Positions 18,269 through 28,174 of a stretch of 64,000 bases of DNA are shown piece after piece (the first letter of the stretch is position 1; each line of letters begins with the position of its first letter). Source of the stretch: Shewanella sp. 10N.286.48.A6 (GTDB lineage: Bacteria; Pseudomonadota; Gammaproteobacteria; Enterobacterales; Shewanellaceae); assembly GCF_002873135.1 (NCBI RefSeq), contig NZ_MCVI01000014.1:32610-96609 (forward strand), given 5' to 3'. The notes beneath the pieces were generated by a model, which was given only the letters and a program-made list of their open reading frames with translations, was not told the DNA's origin and searched no databases. The position numbers were made by a program, and so were the translations under genes.

Positions 18269-19263
18269 TTAACATGCAACATGATAGGCACCATACTGAG
18301 GCTGATACGGGGTTTGTTTTTGTAGCAATATCCACATCAACCTTGCTAAGCGATGGGCTGTAGCCACCACAGTACAACACATGGTTTTTCGAGTCCTAAG
18401 CTGGTTTATCCACATGCTTAAGTCATCTTGTTTTTTGCTTGCGTGGCTAACGACGGTTCTTGCGCCGTGTATCAGTTGCTTACGCAGATAGCCGTCACCT
18501 CGCTTGGTTATTCCTGAATGGACGCTTTTAGTACCTGAAGCAAATTGTTTTGGGGTTAACCCCAACCAGACAGCCAGTTCTTTTGGGCTATTAAAGGCTT
18601 GACCTGAGCCGATTGAAGCCGCAAAAGCGGAAGCGATAATAGGTCCTACAGCTGGAATGCTGAGTAAAATACTGCCATTAGGATCTTGCATGGCAAGTTG
18701 TTCTATCAGTGAGTTAATTTGTTTCAGACGTTTGGTCAATACTTGATACTCGTCCCAGAAATCATTCGCCATCAGCTTAATTAACGGGCGTTGATGGTCA
18801 TATAGCCTTGAGGGAAGCAGATGCCAAAATCAACTAATACGCCACGAATTTGACTTGTACAGGCGGTTCTTTGTCGAACTAAGCGCTCTCTGACTCGATG
18901 AAGCATTAATACTTCCTGTTGCTCTTCTGTTTTTACAGGGACAAAACGAATATGGGGTCTCAAACTGGCTTCAAAAATAGCCATGACATCATTTTTGTCG
19001 TTTTTATTGCCACGGACAAAAGGAGTCACATGCTGTGGGGGTATGAGTTTGACGTGATGCCCCATACTGTTGAATTTTCTTCCCCAGTAATGTGCAGAAT
19101 AACAAGCTTCAAATGTCACATCACAAGGCGGTTGAAGCTGCATGAACTCGATAAGTTGAATACGGTTAAGTCGTTTATTAAAAAGCTGTTTAGCGTGTAC
19201 ATCCATGCCGAGAACGTTGAAGACATTTTTTGCCAAATCGATAGCAATAGTGGTAACTTTCAT
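18269..19263 (-). pseudogene. IS110-family (DEDD) transposase, broken by frameshift and probable deletion
   Basis: The 5' half (19263-18781, 160 codons) has the RuvC-like DEDD domain: AIDLAKNVF with the first Asp, FEACYSAHYWGRKF with the Glu, and the GNKNDKNDVMAI Asp pair. The 3' half (18772-18269) has the C-terminal domain: IPAVGPIIASAFAASIGSG, WLGLTPKQFASGTKSV with the catalytic-Ser region, and ITKRGDGYLRKQLIHGAR. The halves are in different frames, joined at about 18775-18785 where the first frame meets TAA. About 15-20 residues usually found between QG and WDEY are missing, so a small deletion is likely. It is translated from AAGGAG inside an inverted repeat. Confidence 0.8.
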
Positions 19264-19265
19264 AG

Positions 19266-19336
19266 TGGACGCTCCTTATGTAACTGAATGGTTCAACATC
19301 AGTTTGGCGCATTGACGCCGGAATAGGGAGCGTCCA
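19266..19336. repeat. Internal inverted repeat over the transposase ribosome binding site; includes the 5' IS end
   Basis: TGGACGCTCC (19266-19275) is a third copy of the terminal-repeat core. It pairs perfectly over 10 bp with GGAGCGTCCA (19327-19336) of the 5'-end inverted repeat (19326-19337). On the transposase strand the inner arm holds the GGAG of the ribosome binding site, 8 nt before the ATG, so a transcript entering from outside the element could fold the site away. Confidence 0.7.
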
Positions 19337-19423
19337 TCTCATCACCCATTTTAATTGGCTATTGTATTTTACGCTGAGGTAGGTGCAGTAATTCTCGGTG
19401 GAATTAGGAGAAGATGACAAAAT

Positions 19424-19459
19424 AAAAAGGTATTAATGCCACTGCATTAATACCTTTTT
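19424..19459. terminator. Rho-independent terminator, bidirectional
   Basis: A perfect 16-bp stem (AAAAAGGTATTAATGC, 19424-19439, with 19444-19459) and a CACT loop lie 45 bp past the stop of the minus-strand oxidoreductase gene. T runs are present on both strands. Confidence 0.85.
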
Positions 19460-19503
19460 GTTGCTTTAACCCTAACGCTTGTCAGCGTTGGCACTGAAGC
19501 CTA

Positions 19504-20502
19504 TTAAAGCTTAACCATCAATTTGCCTTTGTTGGCACCAGAGAAGAATAAGTTCAATCCGTCAATTGATGACTCTAAGCCATTAAGTACGTGGGCGCGG
19601 TGTTTGATTTTACCTTGCAGTACATAAGGGGTGAGCTTAGCCAATAAGCTTGGCACTTCACCAAAGTGATCTGGCATTGTGAAGCCTTGAATCGTGAGGC
19701 GTCTTTTTAAAATGTTCATCCAGCTAGGGCCAGGTGCTGGTGTTTGGCTGCTGTAATCGGCAATTAAACCACAAACCATGACACGGCCATGTGGGTTCAT
19801 TTTATCGATAATTAGGCTTTGGATTGGGCCTGCGGTATTTTCAAAGAATAAGTCGATGCCATTTGGGGCACATTGTGCAAGTTTGGCTTCAAGATCATCG
19901 GTTTTGTAGTTAATGGCTGAATCAAAACCAAGTTCATTGACAATCCAATCTGCTTTTTCATCACTACCAACTACCCCAATAACCGTTAGGCCATCTGCTT
20001 TAGCAAGTTGACCAACAATTGAGCCAACAGACCCCGCAGCGCCGGTAACAATAATGGTTTCGCCAGCTTTGGGCTTACCGACATTAAATAGGCCTTGAGT
20101 GGCGGTTAATCCCGGTAGCGCAAATACAGACAGTATTGCTTCGTCTGGTAATGGCGCATCAACTTTGTTTAAGCCTTGACCATTACTGTGAAAATATTCT
20201 TGCCAGCCCATCATGCCCATCACGCGATCGCCAACTTTAAAATCGGGGTGATGGCTTTCAACGACTTCACCGACACCGCTACTGCGCATTACTTCACCTA
20301 AGTTCACTGGCGGAATATAGCTGTCAGTATCAGGTTGCATCCAACCAAACATGGCAGGGTCTAATGACATATGATTTTGTTTTACTAAAATCTCGCCTGG
20401 GTTCACGGTTGGCATTGGCTTTTGTACCACTTCAAAAATATCAGCGGTGATTGGGCCACCTTGTGGACGCTTTACTAAGTTGATGGCGGTAAATGTGTTC
20501 AT
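19504..20502 (-). CDS. NADP-dependent oxidoreductase, CurA/leukotriene-B4-dehydrogenase type
   Basis: The 332-residue medium-chain reductase lacks the zinc-binding residues of alcohol dehydrogenases. It shows the family's start (LVKRPQGGPITADIFEV), HMSLDPAMFGWM, the Rossmann motif GAAGSVGSIVGQLAK (about 155-169), and FFENTAGPIQSLIIDKM. Relatives reduce the C=C bond of enones with NADPH (for example E. coli CurA). The substrate here is not known. An AAGGA site precedes the ATG. It is divergent from a LysR gene 123 bp away, which may regulate it. Confidence 0.88.
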   Translation of the reverse strand: MNTFTAINLVKRPQGGPITADIFEVVQKPMPTVNPGEILVKQNHMSLDPAMFGWMQPDTDSYIPPVNLGEVMRSSGVGEVVESHHPDFKVGDRVMGMMGWQEYFHSNGQGLNKVDAPLPDEAILSVFALPGLTATQGLFNVGKPKAGETIIVTGAAGSVGSIVGQLAKADGLTVIGVVGSDEKADWIVNELGFDSAINYKTDDLEAKLAQCAPNGIDLFFENTAGPIQSLIIDKMNPHGRVMVCGLIADYSSQTPAPGPSWMNILKRRLTIQGFTMPDHFGEVPSLLAKLTPYVLQGKIKHRAHVLNGLESSIDGLNLFFSGANKGKLMVKL

Positions 20503-20625
20503 TGTTGTTCCTTGTCTTTATTTTTATCAATTTTGCTATTGAATGCATTATTGCTTTTCTTTTTGATAAGATATAGTAGCTAAAAAGCGATACTTTATTG
20601 CTTTAAAAACAATAATGAGGCTTTG

Positions 20626-21531
20626 ATGGATCAATTACGGGCGCTTAAATATTTTGTGAAAGTGGTGGAGTTAGGCAGCTTTACCCAAGCGGCTAAGGCT
20701 TTTTCTGTACCGGCATCATCATTATCAAGACGGGTTGCAGATCTTGAAAACTCCCTTGGGGCGACGTTATTAAAGCGTTCAACCCGCGCCGTCAGTTTGA
20801 CTGAGATTGGCCGAGAATATTATCAGCAAGTATCAAGCTTGCTAAATCAGCTTGAACAAAGCAATGAGGCGGTGAGAAGTTATCAAACTGAACCTATGGG
20901 AAAATTACGCATTAGTGCCATGGTTGGCTTTGGCCGTGAACAGCTGCTGCCATTGATGGATGAGTTCTCAAGGTTATATCCCAAAGTGATTTTAGATATT
21001 GAGCTCAGCGATGAACTGTCGTCTGTTGGACGTGATGATGTGGATATTGCCATTCGTGGTGGTTATGCCCCTAATGATCGCGTAGTGGCGATAAGGTTAA
21101 TGGACAACCAGTTTGTACCAGCAGCGACCCAGCAGTATCTAGCGGACTATGGCGTACCTTTACACCCAAATGAGCTTAAACAACATAAAGGCTTATATTA
21201 TCGCTCGCCAAAAGGCCGCGTGCCGTGGCTAAGTAAAATTAATGGCCAGTGGCATGATGTATCAGCCCCTGTTGAGGCGATCAGTAATGCTGGTGAGTGG
21301 TTAATCGATAAAGCGCTGCAACATCAAGGCATAGTGATGATGCCGCGCTGGGTGCTAGCACCATTTTTTGAATCTAATCAGCTGACTGAATTACAGTTTG
21401 AGCCGCCATTATCAGCCAGTCAAAGTGATGATTTCGGGGTATATCTTATTTATCAAAAGCAGCGCTATCATGTCCCTAAGGTCAAAGCGGCGGTAGATTT
21501 TTTAGTGGCTAGGATTAAACACGCTAAATAA
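20626..21531 (+). CDS. LysR-family transcriptional regulator
   Basis: The 301-residue regulator begins MDQLRALKYFVKVVELGSF with a typical N-terminal helix-turn-helix (TQAAKAFSVPASSLSRRVAD) and a C-terminal effector-binding domain. The ATG at 20626 has a GAGG site 5 nt upstream; a TTG one codon earlier is less likely. The sequence belongs to the CrgA/AaeR-like group, several of which control divergent oxidoreductase genes. The CurA-like gene next door is therefore the likely target. That link is inference. Confidence 0.9.
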   Translation: MDQLRALKYFVKVVELGSFTQAAKAFSVPASSLSRRVADLENSLGATLLKRSTRAVSLTEIGREYYQQVSSLLNQLEQSNEAVRSYQTEPMGKLRISAMVGFGREQLLPLMDEFSRLYPKVILDIELSDELSSVGRDDVDIAIRGGYAPNDRVVAIRLMDNQFVPAATQQYLADYGVPLHPNELKQHKGLYYRSPKGRVPWLSKINGQWHDVSAPVEAISNAGEWLIDKALQHQGIVMMPRWVLAPFFESNQLTELQFEPPLSASQSDDFGVYLIYQKQRYHVPKVKAAVDFLVARIKHAK

Positions 21532-21582
21532 CTTAGTTTATGTAATATTCAAAGCAGCTAGCATGTTTAAATATTGGCTGTT

Positions 21583-22161
21583 ATGACAGTGTCTACATCA
21601 AGAGTATCATTAGTAATGATTGCAACACCAACAATAGTAACCACAAGGCTGACGCTCCGCGCTTTTCAAGCCGATGATTTAGCAGCATTTGTAGCTTATC
21701 GAGCCGATCCTGTGATTGCGCAATATCAAAGCTGGGATGATTATCAGCTCGAAGATGCCAAGGCGCTGTTTACCAGTATGGATTATGGTTTGTTTGGTGT
21801 TGCTGGTAACTGGTTTCAGCTAGCTATTGTCGATAAAAGCCAACAGCTAGTAGGCGATGTAGCAGTGCATTTTGTCGACGATATGCAGATGGAGCTTGGT
21901 TTTACCATAGCGAGAGAGTAACAGCAGCAAGGTTTTGCTACTGAAGCACTGGCAGCAGTGATTGATTATTTGTTTGTCAGCTTAAACAAGCATCGCATAA
22001 CGGCGATAACTGATGCCGAGAACCTAGCATCAATAGCGTTACTAGAAAGGCTGGGATTTCGAAAAGAGGCCCATTACTTAAAGAATATATTTTTTAAAGG
22101 GAAGTGGAGCGATGAGTGCGGCTTTGCACTGTTGCAACAGGAGTATTTTCAGCAGTCTTAA
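21583..22161 (+). pseudogene. GNAT N-acetyltransferase with an in-frame stop
   Basis: The frame reads TTRLTLRAFQADDLAAFVAY, continues to ELGFTIARE, meets TAA at 21919-21921, then resumes in the same frame with QQQGFATEALAAVIDYLF and LLERLGFRKEAHYLKNIFFKGKWSDE. These are the acetyl-CoA-binding (Q/R-x-x-G-x-G/A) and C-terminal parts of a RimJ/RimL-type GNAT enzyme. Only one stop separates them, with no frameshift, so a single C-to-T change of a CAA codon would explain it. The start may be 21583 or 21616; neither has a strong ribosome binding site. Recent inactivation is likely; sequencing error is possible. Confidence 0.85.
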
Positions 22162-22246
22162 TAACGGTATTTATCACAATCGTTATTGTTGTCGCTATCG
22201 GTAGAGTGTGGTCGATAACTCAAATCTAAACCTGAGCTTTAAAAGC

Positions 22247-22274
22247 AAAAAGTCAGCACAAAGCTGACTTTTTT
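22247..22274. terminator. Rho-independent terminator between convergent genes
   Basis: The stem AAAAAGTCAGC/GCTGACTTTTT with a 5-nt loop has T tracts on both strands. It serves the GNAT remnant and the DUF2062 gene. Confidence 0.85.
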
Positions 22275-22317
22275 ATTGGTAATTCGATTTTACTCACTAG
22301 GGCGAACAGTTGTGTGA

Positions 22318-22821
22318 TTAGTTTCTTTTTTTCCATTTAAATAAAATAGAGTACTTCCATAAGCTCTTAATCACAAAGAAACCGATAAAGGCAAATATTG
22401 CACCGAGTATAATGCAACCCAGTAAAAATGGCGGCCCTACGGTACTGATAGAGCTTTCAACCCATTGCCAGCTGGCTTCAAAATTGAAATGAGCAGTGTT
22501 ATGGCCAAGAATTTTTGCTCCTAAAATATAGGCAGCATAAAACATAAATGGCATGGTAAACGGGTTTGTTATCCAAACTAATGCCACTGCCAATGGGATA
22601 TTGACGTTAAAAAATATCGCCATGCCTGCAGCAATAACCATTTGAAAAGGAAATGGTAACCAAGCGACAAATAAGCCCACCGCAAAGGACCCCGGAGCCG
22701 ATTTTCGGTTGAGGGTCCATAAATTTGGTTTATCCAGCAAACCACCAAAAATACGTAAATATTTATTGTTACGTAAAGTCTCAGGCTTCGGCATAAATTT
22801 TTGTAATAATTTTTTTGGCAT
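22318..22821 (-). CDS. DUF2062 family inner-membrane protein
   Basis: The 167-residue protein matches DUF2062 (PF09835). A basic N-terminal segment is followed by three or four TM helices with the family block PGSFAVGLFVAWLPFPFQMV and ALVWITNPFTMPFMF. Function is unknown. It is divergent from comEC with starts 28 bp apart, so promoters must overlap. It ends at a shared terminator. Confidence 0.9.
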   Translation of the reverse strand: MPKKLLQKFMPKPETLRNNKYLRIFGGLLDKPNLWTLNRKSAPGSFAVGLFVAWLPFPFQMVIAAGMAIFFNVNIPLAVALVWITNPFTMPFMFYAAYILGAKILGHNTAHFNFEASWQWVESSISTVGPPFLLGCIILGAIFAFIGFFVIKSLWKYSILFKWKKRN

Positions 22822-22849
22822 ATATGCGATTACTGTCTTTAATTAACCG

Positions 22850-25327
22850 ATGATAAATCGATTTGTTTATGGATTTTGCGCTAGCGTCCTATTTAGCAAT
22901 TTATTGCCAAGTTTACTTCCAATATCGCTAGCGGTTTTAATGTTTGTTATTGGGGTATTCACGTTAAAGAGGTGGCCATTCATCAGTGGCTGCCTTTTAG
23001 GTGTCTTTTGGGTTTCCATTTGTTTTTATTCATTATTTTCACATCAAGAAGCTGAACATCCAGTCAGAAAACAATTTAAGGCACAGATAGTATCACTAGT
23101 TAGCAAAAACAGCGACTGGATAAGCTTTAATGTTGTTTTACTATCAGCGCAACATTCGCTTTACAAGCGATACTATAGACTTAATTGGCAACAAGCGCCT
23201 GAGGTAAAAGTTGGGCAGGTATGGGCGTTTGACGCCAGAATGAAGCCCATTACCAGCCCGATTAACCAAGGTGGTTTTAATCAACAAAAATATTTATTAA
23301 GCCAACACATTGTCGCAAAAGGCAGTGTTAAACAGTCACAGCTTATCGATTATAAATTGTCTTTAAGGCAAAGAGTAATTAGTGATTTCAAACCGAAATT
23401 ACAGCATTTAAGTCATTATCCCATCATTCATGCGTTGTTGTTTGGCGATAAAACTGACATTTCTACCGAGCAATGGCAGGCGTTAAGATCAACGGGCACA
23501 GGTCATTTAGTTGGGATTTCAGGGTTACATTTATCTGTAGTGTTTGGTCTTAGCTGGAGTTTATTTAGGCTGTTATTGTTAAATTTCATGGCAACATCCT
23601 CTCGGCGTAATCTCATCTTGGCGGTATTAATGGCAGCAATGGTTGCTGCTGGTTATGGTTATTTAGCTGGGATGGCTATATCCACTCAGCGGGCATTGAT
23701 GATGCTGTTAATGATTGTGTTGCTAACCGTATTTAGACAACACGCCTCGACTTGGCAGCGCTTGATATGGGCGTTATTTGCGGTGTTGGTATTTGACCCT
23801 TTTGCCAGTTTAAGTGCTGGTTTTTGGCTTAGCTTTAGCGCATTGGCAATAATTTTATTTACCATCGACTATCTTGGGGTTAAATCCACAACGGAGTTAA
23901 ATCCCCCGCAATTGAACACAGCTGTCGAGTTAACGGATGTTCAAATTCAGCAAGATGATAGCTTAAGGGCTCGAGGATTGCGGCGTTTGAGTCAGCTTAA
24001 GTCAAATTTGATGGGTTTTCTAATTAATTTTTGGGCGATTCAGTGGCGCTTATTTATCGGCCTCGGGCTAATACAAGCGCTGTTATTTGGTAGTATTTCA
24101 ATCCACAGTATTTGGATTAACTTTTTGATGGTGCCATGGTTTAGTGTCATTGTTATTCCGCTGTGTATGTTGGCTTTATTGCTAAATAGTGTCTTTATGC
24201 TGTTACCTGCACCTGAGTTTATAAGTGATGCAATAGTTAGCACATTATTGTGGCTTACTGATCATAGCCTTGCCCCTTTTTACTACCTGTTAAGCCTAAG
24301 TGGGCAGTTACCCTTGGCTCAATTTCACCTTTCAGATGCGCTGACAGTCAGTTTACTATTACTTGCCTTAGGACTGTTTCTATTTAAGTGGGCTAGCGAC
24401 ATCCATTGGCGAGTATGCTTTGGATTAATGGCGCTGCCTTTTATGTTTCAGGTATATGGCTTTATCAAAGATAATACTCAACCCCTATCGACTAAGCTGT
24501 TGTGGCAAATGCATGTATTAGATGTGGGTCAGGGCATGGCGGTGTTATTACAACAAGGTCATAAAGGCATACTTTATGACACTGGCGCGGCTTATGGTGA
24601 CAATTTTAGTTACGCCCAAAGAGTGGTGATACCCACATTAATGGCTAAAGGTGTGACTGAGCTAGATTATTTAATCATAAGTCATGACGATAATGATCAT
24701 GCTGGTGGGGTGAATGAACTACTTAAGCATTTCAATAAGCTAACTATTATCAGTAATATCGATAAGTACCAGCAAACTGATATAACCAATACAGTGCAGT
24801 TTGATGCGCAACTAGCCGATAAAACTCAAAAGCAATGCGATGATAGGAGGTTTAATTGGTTTAATTTAGCCATTACTTTAACCAGTAACATGGCAGCAAA
24901 AAGTGATAATAACCAGTCTTGTGTTGTGCATATTGATGATGGCAATAACCGTGTTTTACTGGCCGGTGATATTGAGAAACAAACTGAACAGCGGCTGATA
25001 CAAAGCGGCTCTTTACTGGATGCTGATATCCTACTTGTGCCACATCATGGCAGTCGTACTTCATCGTCTGCAGAGTTTATTGCGGCCGTTAATCCCAGCG
25101 AGGCAATTTTTACTGCGGGTTTTGCTAATCAGTATGGTTTTCCTAAACATGACGTTGTTGAGCGCTATAAAACCCATGGTGTTACCACGCTTGTCAGTGG
25201 CGAAACAGGCCAGCTTAGTATAGATTTTAAACGTCAAAGTTATAAAATTCGACCGTATCGTACAGTTATTGAGCCATTTTGGTATAACAACTTGTTTAGA
25301 TTTGGTGTCCAAGTTAAACCAGAGTAG
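22850..25327 (+). CDS. comEC: ComEC/Rec2-family DNA internalisation protein
   Basis: ComEC forms the inner-membrane channel for single-stranded DNA uptake in natural transformation. The 825 residues contain an N-terminal OB-like DUF4131 segment, the multi-TM competence domain (about 185-520, GDKTDISTEQWQALRSTGTG and VGISGLHLSVVFGL), and a C-terminal metallo-beta-lactamase domain (about 555-800, LDVGQGMAVLL, then SHDDNDHAGG near 612 and LLVPHHGSRTSS). All domains look intact. It leads comEC-msbA-lpxK-Trm112. The ribosome binding site is weak. Whether the strain is transformable cannot be told from this gene. Confidence 0.93.
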   Translation: MINRFVYGFCASVLFSNLLPSLLPISLAVLMFVIGVFTLKRWPFISGCLLGVFWVSICFYSLFSHQEAEHPVRKQFKAQIVSLVSKNSDWISFNVVLLSAQHSLYKRYYRLNWQQAPEVKVGQVWAFDARMKPITSPINQGGFNQQKYLLSQHIVAKGSVKQSQLIDYKLSLRQRVISDFKPKLQHLSHYPIIHALLFGDKTDISTEQWQALRSTGTGHLVGISGLHLSVVFGLSWSLFRLLLLNFMATSSRRNLILAVLMAAMVAAGYGYLAGMAISTQRALMMLLMIVLLTVFRQHASTWQRLIWALFAVLVFDPFASLSAGFWLSFSALAIILFTIDYLGVKSTTELNPPQLNTAVELTDVQIQQDDSLRARGLRRLSQLKSNLMGFLINFWAIQWRLFIGLGLIQALLFGSISIHSIWINFLMVPWFSVIVIPLCMLALLLNSVFMLLPAPEFISDAIVSTLLWLTDHSLAPFYYLLSLSGQLPLAQFHLSDALTVSLLLLALGLFLFKWASDIHWRVCFGLMALPFMFQVYGFIKDNTQPLSTKLLWQMHVLDVGQGMAVLLQQGHKGILYDTGAAYGDNFSYAQRVVIPTLMAKGVTELDYLIISHDDNDHAGGVNELLKHFNKLTIISNIDKYQQTDITNTVQFDAQLADKTQKQCDDRRFNWFNLAITLTSNMAAKSDNNQSCVVHIDDGNNRVLLAGDIEKQTEQRLIQSGSLLDADILLVPHHGSRTSSSAEFIAAVNPSEAIFTAGFANQYGFPKHDVVERYKTHGVTTLVSGETGQLSIDFKRQSYKIRPYRTVIEPFWYNNLFRFGVQVKPE

Positions 25328-25366
25328 AATACGCCTTTGTTAGCAATTCGAGTATTAATGTAATCA

Positions 25367-27166
25367 ATGACAACAACTAATAACGAAATGTCGAGCGTCT
25401 TTAAGCGCCTTCTAACTTATCTTGTCCCAATGAAAGGGATGTTTCTGTTAGCTGTATTGGCATTATTGACCTACGGCTTGGTTGACGCTGCATTCATTTA
25501 CTTCATCAAACCATTTATTGACGAAGGCTTTAGTCAAACTCCGTCAGTGGTCGCGGGCGTAGAAGTGCCGAGTCACGGCGGCTTTAATTCCAATAACAAT
25601 ATTATGATCATGGCACCGCTAGTGGTTATTGGAATGTTTACCCTACGTGGCTTAGCCAATTTCGTGTCGACTTATTGTGTGTCTTACATGAGCTCGAGAT
25701 TAATCATGGATATGCGTCAGCAAGTGTTTGAGCATTATTTGCGTTTGCCTGTAAGCTATATCGATCGCGAAAATAGTGGTAACCTCATTTCTCGAGTGAC
25801 CTTTGATACCGAACAAATTGCCCGTGCATCAGGCAGTGCGTTAATCTCTATTGTACGTGACTCTATTACCGTCATTGGTATGTTAGCTATCATGTTCATC
25901 TATTCTTGGAAACTTTCCATGTGCATCCTAGTTATTGGCCCATTAATGGGGATAGTGATTAGCGTTGTGAGTAAGCGTTTCAGAAAAGTCTCTAAACGCA
26001 TCCAAGCAGCCATGGGCAATGTCACCGCAACCACTGAGCAAATGATTAAAGGTCATAAGAATGTGTTGGCGTTTGGTGGACAAAAGACTGAAGTCGAGCG
26101 CTTTCAAAAAGTTAATGAGGGTAACCGCAAGCAAAATATGAAACTTGCTGTAGCTCAAGCGGTTAGTCAACCGGTTATTATGATCATCGGTTCATTTGCG
26201 TTAGCGTTTGTATTGTACGCCGCCACATTCCCAAGCTTGAAAGCCGATTTAACCGCAGGCACATTTGCGGCCATTTTGGGCGCGATGATGGCAATGCTTC
26301 AGCCGATTAAAAACTTAACCCGTGTGAATGCTGAATTTCAACGTGGTATTGCCGCATGTACCACAGTTTTTGAGCTGCTAGATACAGCACCTGAAGCCGA
26401 TACGGGTGAATTTGAAACTCAGCGCGTTAAAGGTAATTTAAAATTCAATAACGTTACCTTTAGTTATCCTGAGCAAGAAAAACCAGCCTTAACTCATGTT
26501 GATTTTGAAGTGAAGCAGGGTAAAACCATTGCCCTAGTTGGACGCAGTGGTTCGGGTAAATCAACCATTGCCAGCTTAATCACCCGTTTCTATACCGGCG
26601 TGTCAGAAGGGCAAATTACCTTAGACGACGTTGATATTTATGATTACAAATTAAAGTCATTACGTAATCAGGTGGCGTTAGTATCACAGCAAGTTACTTT
26701 ATTTAACGACACTATAGCTAATAACATTGCTTATGCTTATCCAGGTGAAGCCACTCGCGAACAAATTTTACAAGCTGCAACCCTAGCTCATGCGATGGAA
26801 TTTATCGAAAATTTACCTGAGGGGTTAGATACTCAGGTGGGTGAGAATGGCGTATTGCTGTCGGGTGGCCAACGTCAACGTATTGCTATCGCTCGGGCGA
26901 TGTTGCGTGACGCGCCAGTATTAATATTAGATGAAGCAACATCAGCCCTTGATACTGAATCAGAAAAAGCGATTCAGCAAGGTCTTGATAACTTGCGCCA
27001 TAATCGTACCTCGATTGTGATTGCCCACCGTTTATCAACCATTGAAAGTGCTGATGAGATTTTAGTTATCGATCAAGGCCAAGTAGTTGAGCGTGGTACT
27101 CACAGCGACTTAGTGGCAAAAGAGGGCATGTACGCTAACTTATATCAAATGCAATTTGGTAGTTAA
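25367..27166 (+). CDS. msbA: Lipid A export ABC transporter
   Basis: MsbA flips lipid A-core across the inner membrane. The 599-residue half-transporter has six TM helices (about 15-320) and a nucleotide-binding domain with Walker A GRSGSGKST (about 391), signature LSGGQRQR (about 499) and Walker B LILDEATSALD (about 523), followed by the H-loop in IVIAHRLST. It is immediately followed by lpxK with no gap. Confidence 0.96.
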   Translation: MTTTNNEMSSVFKRLLTYLVPMKGMFLLAVLALLTYGLVDAAFIYFIKPFIDEGFSQTPSVVAGVEVPSHGGFNSNNNIMIMAPLVVIGMFTLRGLANFVSTYCVSYMSSRLIMDMRQQVFEHYLRLPVSYIDRENSGNLISRVTFDTEQIARASGSALISIVRDSITVIGMLAIMFIYSWKLSMCILVIGPLMGIVISVVSKRFRKVSKRIQAAMGNVTATTEQMIKGHKNVLAFGGQKTEVERFQKVNEGNRKQNMKLAVAQAVSQPVIMIIGSFALAFVLYAATFPSLKADLTAGTFAAILGAMMAMLQPIKNLTRVNAEFQRGIAACTTVFELLDTAPEADTGEFETQRVKGNLKFNNVTFSYPEQEKPALTHVDFEVKQGKTIALVGRSGSGKSTIASLITRFYTGVSEGQITLDDVDIYDYKLKSLRNQVALVSQQVTLFNDTIANNIAYAYPGEATREQILQAATLAHAMEFIENLPEGLDTQVGENGVLLSGGQRQRIAIARAMLRDAPVLILDEATSALDTESEKAIQQGLDNLRHNRTSIVIAHRLSTIESADEILVIDQGQVVERGTHSDLVAKEGMYANLYQMQFGS

Positions 27167-28174
27167 ATGCAGGCGTTAGTCAATAAAATTTGGTACCAAG
27201 GACACCGCGCTAAGTGGTTATTATTACCACTGAGTGCACTATTTGGGTTGATATCCAGTGTCAGGCGCTGGGCATTTAAACTTGGTTTTAAACAAGCGCA
27301 AGTATTGGATGTCCCTGTGGTGATTGTTGGCAATATTACCGCTGGTGGCAGTGGTAAAACCCCAACGGTTATTTACTTGATTAACTTATTACGTCAGCAA
27401 GGCTTCACCCCTGGGGTGATCAGTCGTGGTTATGGTGTCAATATTGATGGGGTAAAAACCGTCAAAGCAACCGATAACGCCGCAGATGTGGGTGATGAAC
27501 CAGCAATGATTGTGGCTCGAACACAAGTTCCTATGGTGGTCGGGGCGAAACGCATTGACGCTGCAAAACAGTTACTGAGTGAAACCAATGTAGATGTGAT
27601 TATTAGTGATGATGGCTTACAGCATTACGCGCTTGCACGTGATATTGAGATCAATATTGTTGATGGTCAGCGCCGTTATGGTAATCAATGTTTAATACCT
27701 GCAGGCCCGTTACGTGAAGGTTTATGGCGTTTAAATAGCATTGATTGGGTATTAAATAATGGCGGTGTAGTGCAAGGCAATGAAGTCGCGATGAGTTTAA
27801 CGCCAGCAGCCCTTAAGCCTGTAAAACCCAATTCAACTCAGCACTGGCAACCACAAGCTGCTATTGCAATGGCAGGTATTGGTAACCCTCAACGTTTTTT
27901 TGACAGCTTATCATTGCAAGGGTTTAGCCTTGCTGAGACTAAAGCTTTTGAAGATCATCAAGCATTTGATGAAAATGAACTGAAACAGCTCTCAAAGCAG
28001 CATCCATTGATCATGACCGAGAAAGATGCGGTTAAATGTCGCGATTTTGCACAAGATAACTGGTGGTATTTGCCTGTAAATGCGAAGCTTAATACTGAAT
28101 TTGATACCGCTTTTTTGAATAGACTTAACCAAGTCATAAAAGATAAACAAGGAAACCTCCATGGCGTTCGATAA
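27167..28174 (+). CDS. lpxK: Tetraacyldisaccharide 4'-kinase
   Basis: LpxK phosphorylates the 4' position of the lipid A precursor at the inner membrane. The 335 residues include an N-terminal hydrophobic helix ([18 protein letters not shown]), the P-loop [12 protein letters not shown] (about 56-67), SRGYG, and DDGLQHYAL. The ATG abuts the msbA stop exactly. The 3' end overlaps the Trm112-like gene by 14 bases. Confidence 0.95.
   Translation: MQALVNKIWYQGHRAKWLLLPLSALFGLISSVRRWAFKLGFKQAQVLDVPVVIVGNITAGGSGKTPTVIYLINLLRQQGFTPGVISRGYGVNIDGVKTVKATDNAADVGDEPAMIVARTQVPMVVGAKRIDAAKQLLSETNVDVIISDDGLQHYALARDIEINIVDGQRRYGNQCLIPAGPLREGLWRLNSIDWVLNNGGVVQGNEVAMSLTPAALKPVKPNSTQHWQPQAAIAMAGIGNPQRFFDSLSLQGFSLAETKAFEDHQAFDENELKQLSKQHPLIMTEKDAVKCRDFAQDNWWYLPVNAKLNTEFDTAFLNRLNQVIKDKQGNLHGVR

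Larger units (their letters stand above)
17885..19337 (-). mobile_element. IS110-family element, IS1111 group, 1.45 kb
   Basis: ATGGACGCTCCC (17885-17896) and its perfect reverse complement (19326-19337) bracket a broken IS110-type transposase. Twelve-bp (sub)terminal inverted repeats of this type mark the IS1111 group, whose repeats lie a few bases inside the true ends, so the exact ends are uncertain. The transposase is followed on its 3' side by about 370 bp of noncoding DNA, the side where IS1111-group elements encode their guide RNA. No target duplication is seen, as expected for the family. Family features are established knowledge; the boundaries are read from the sequence. Confidence 0.8.
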
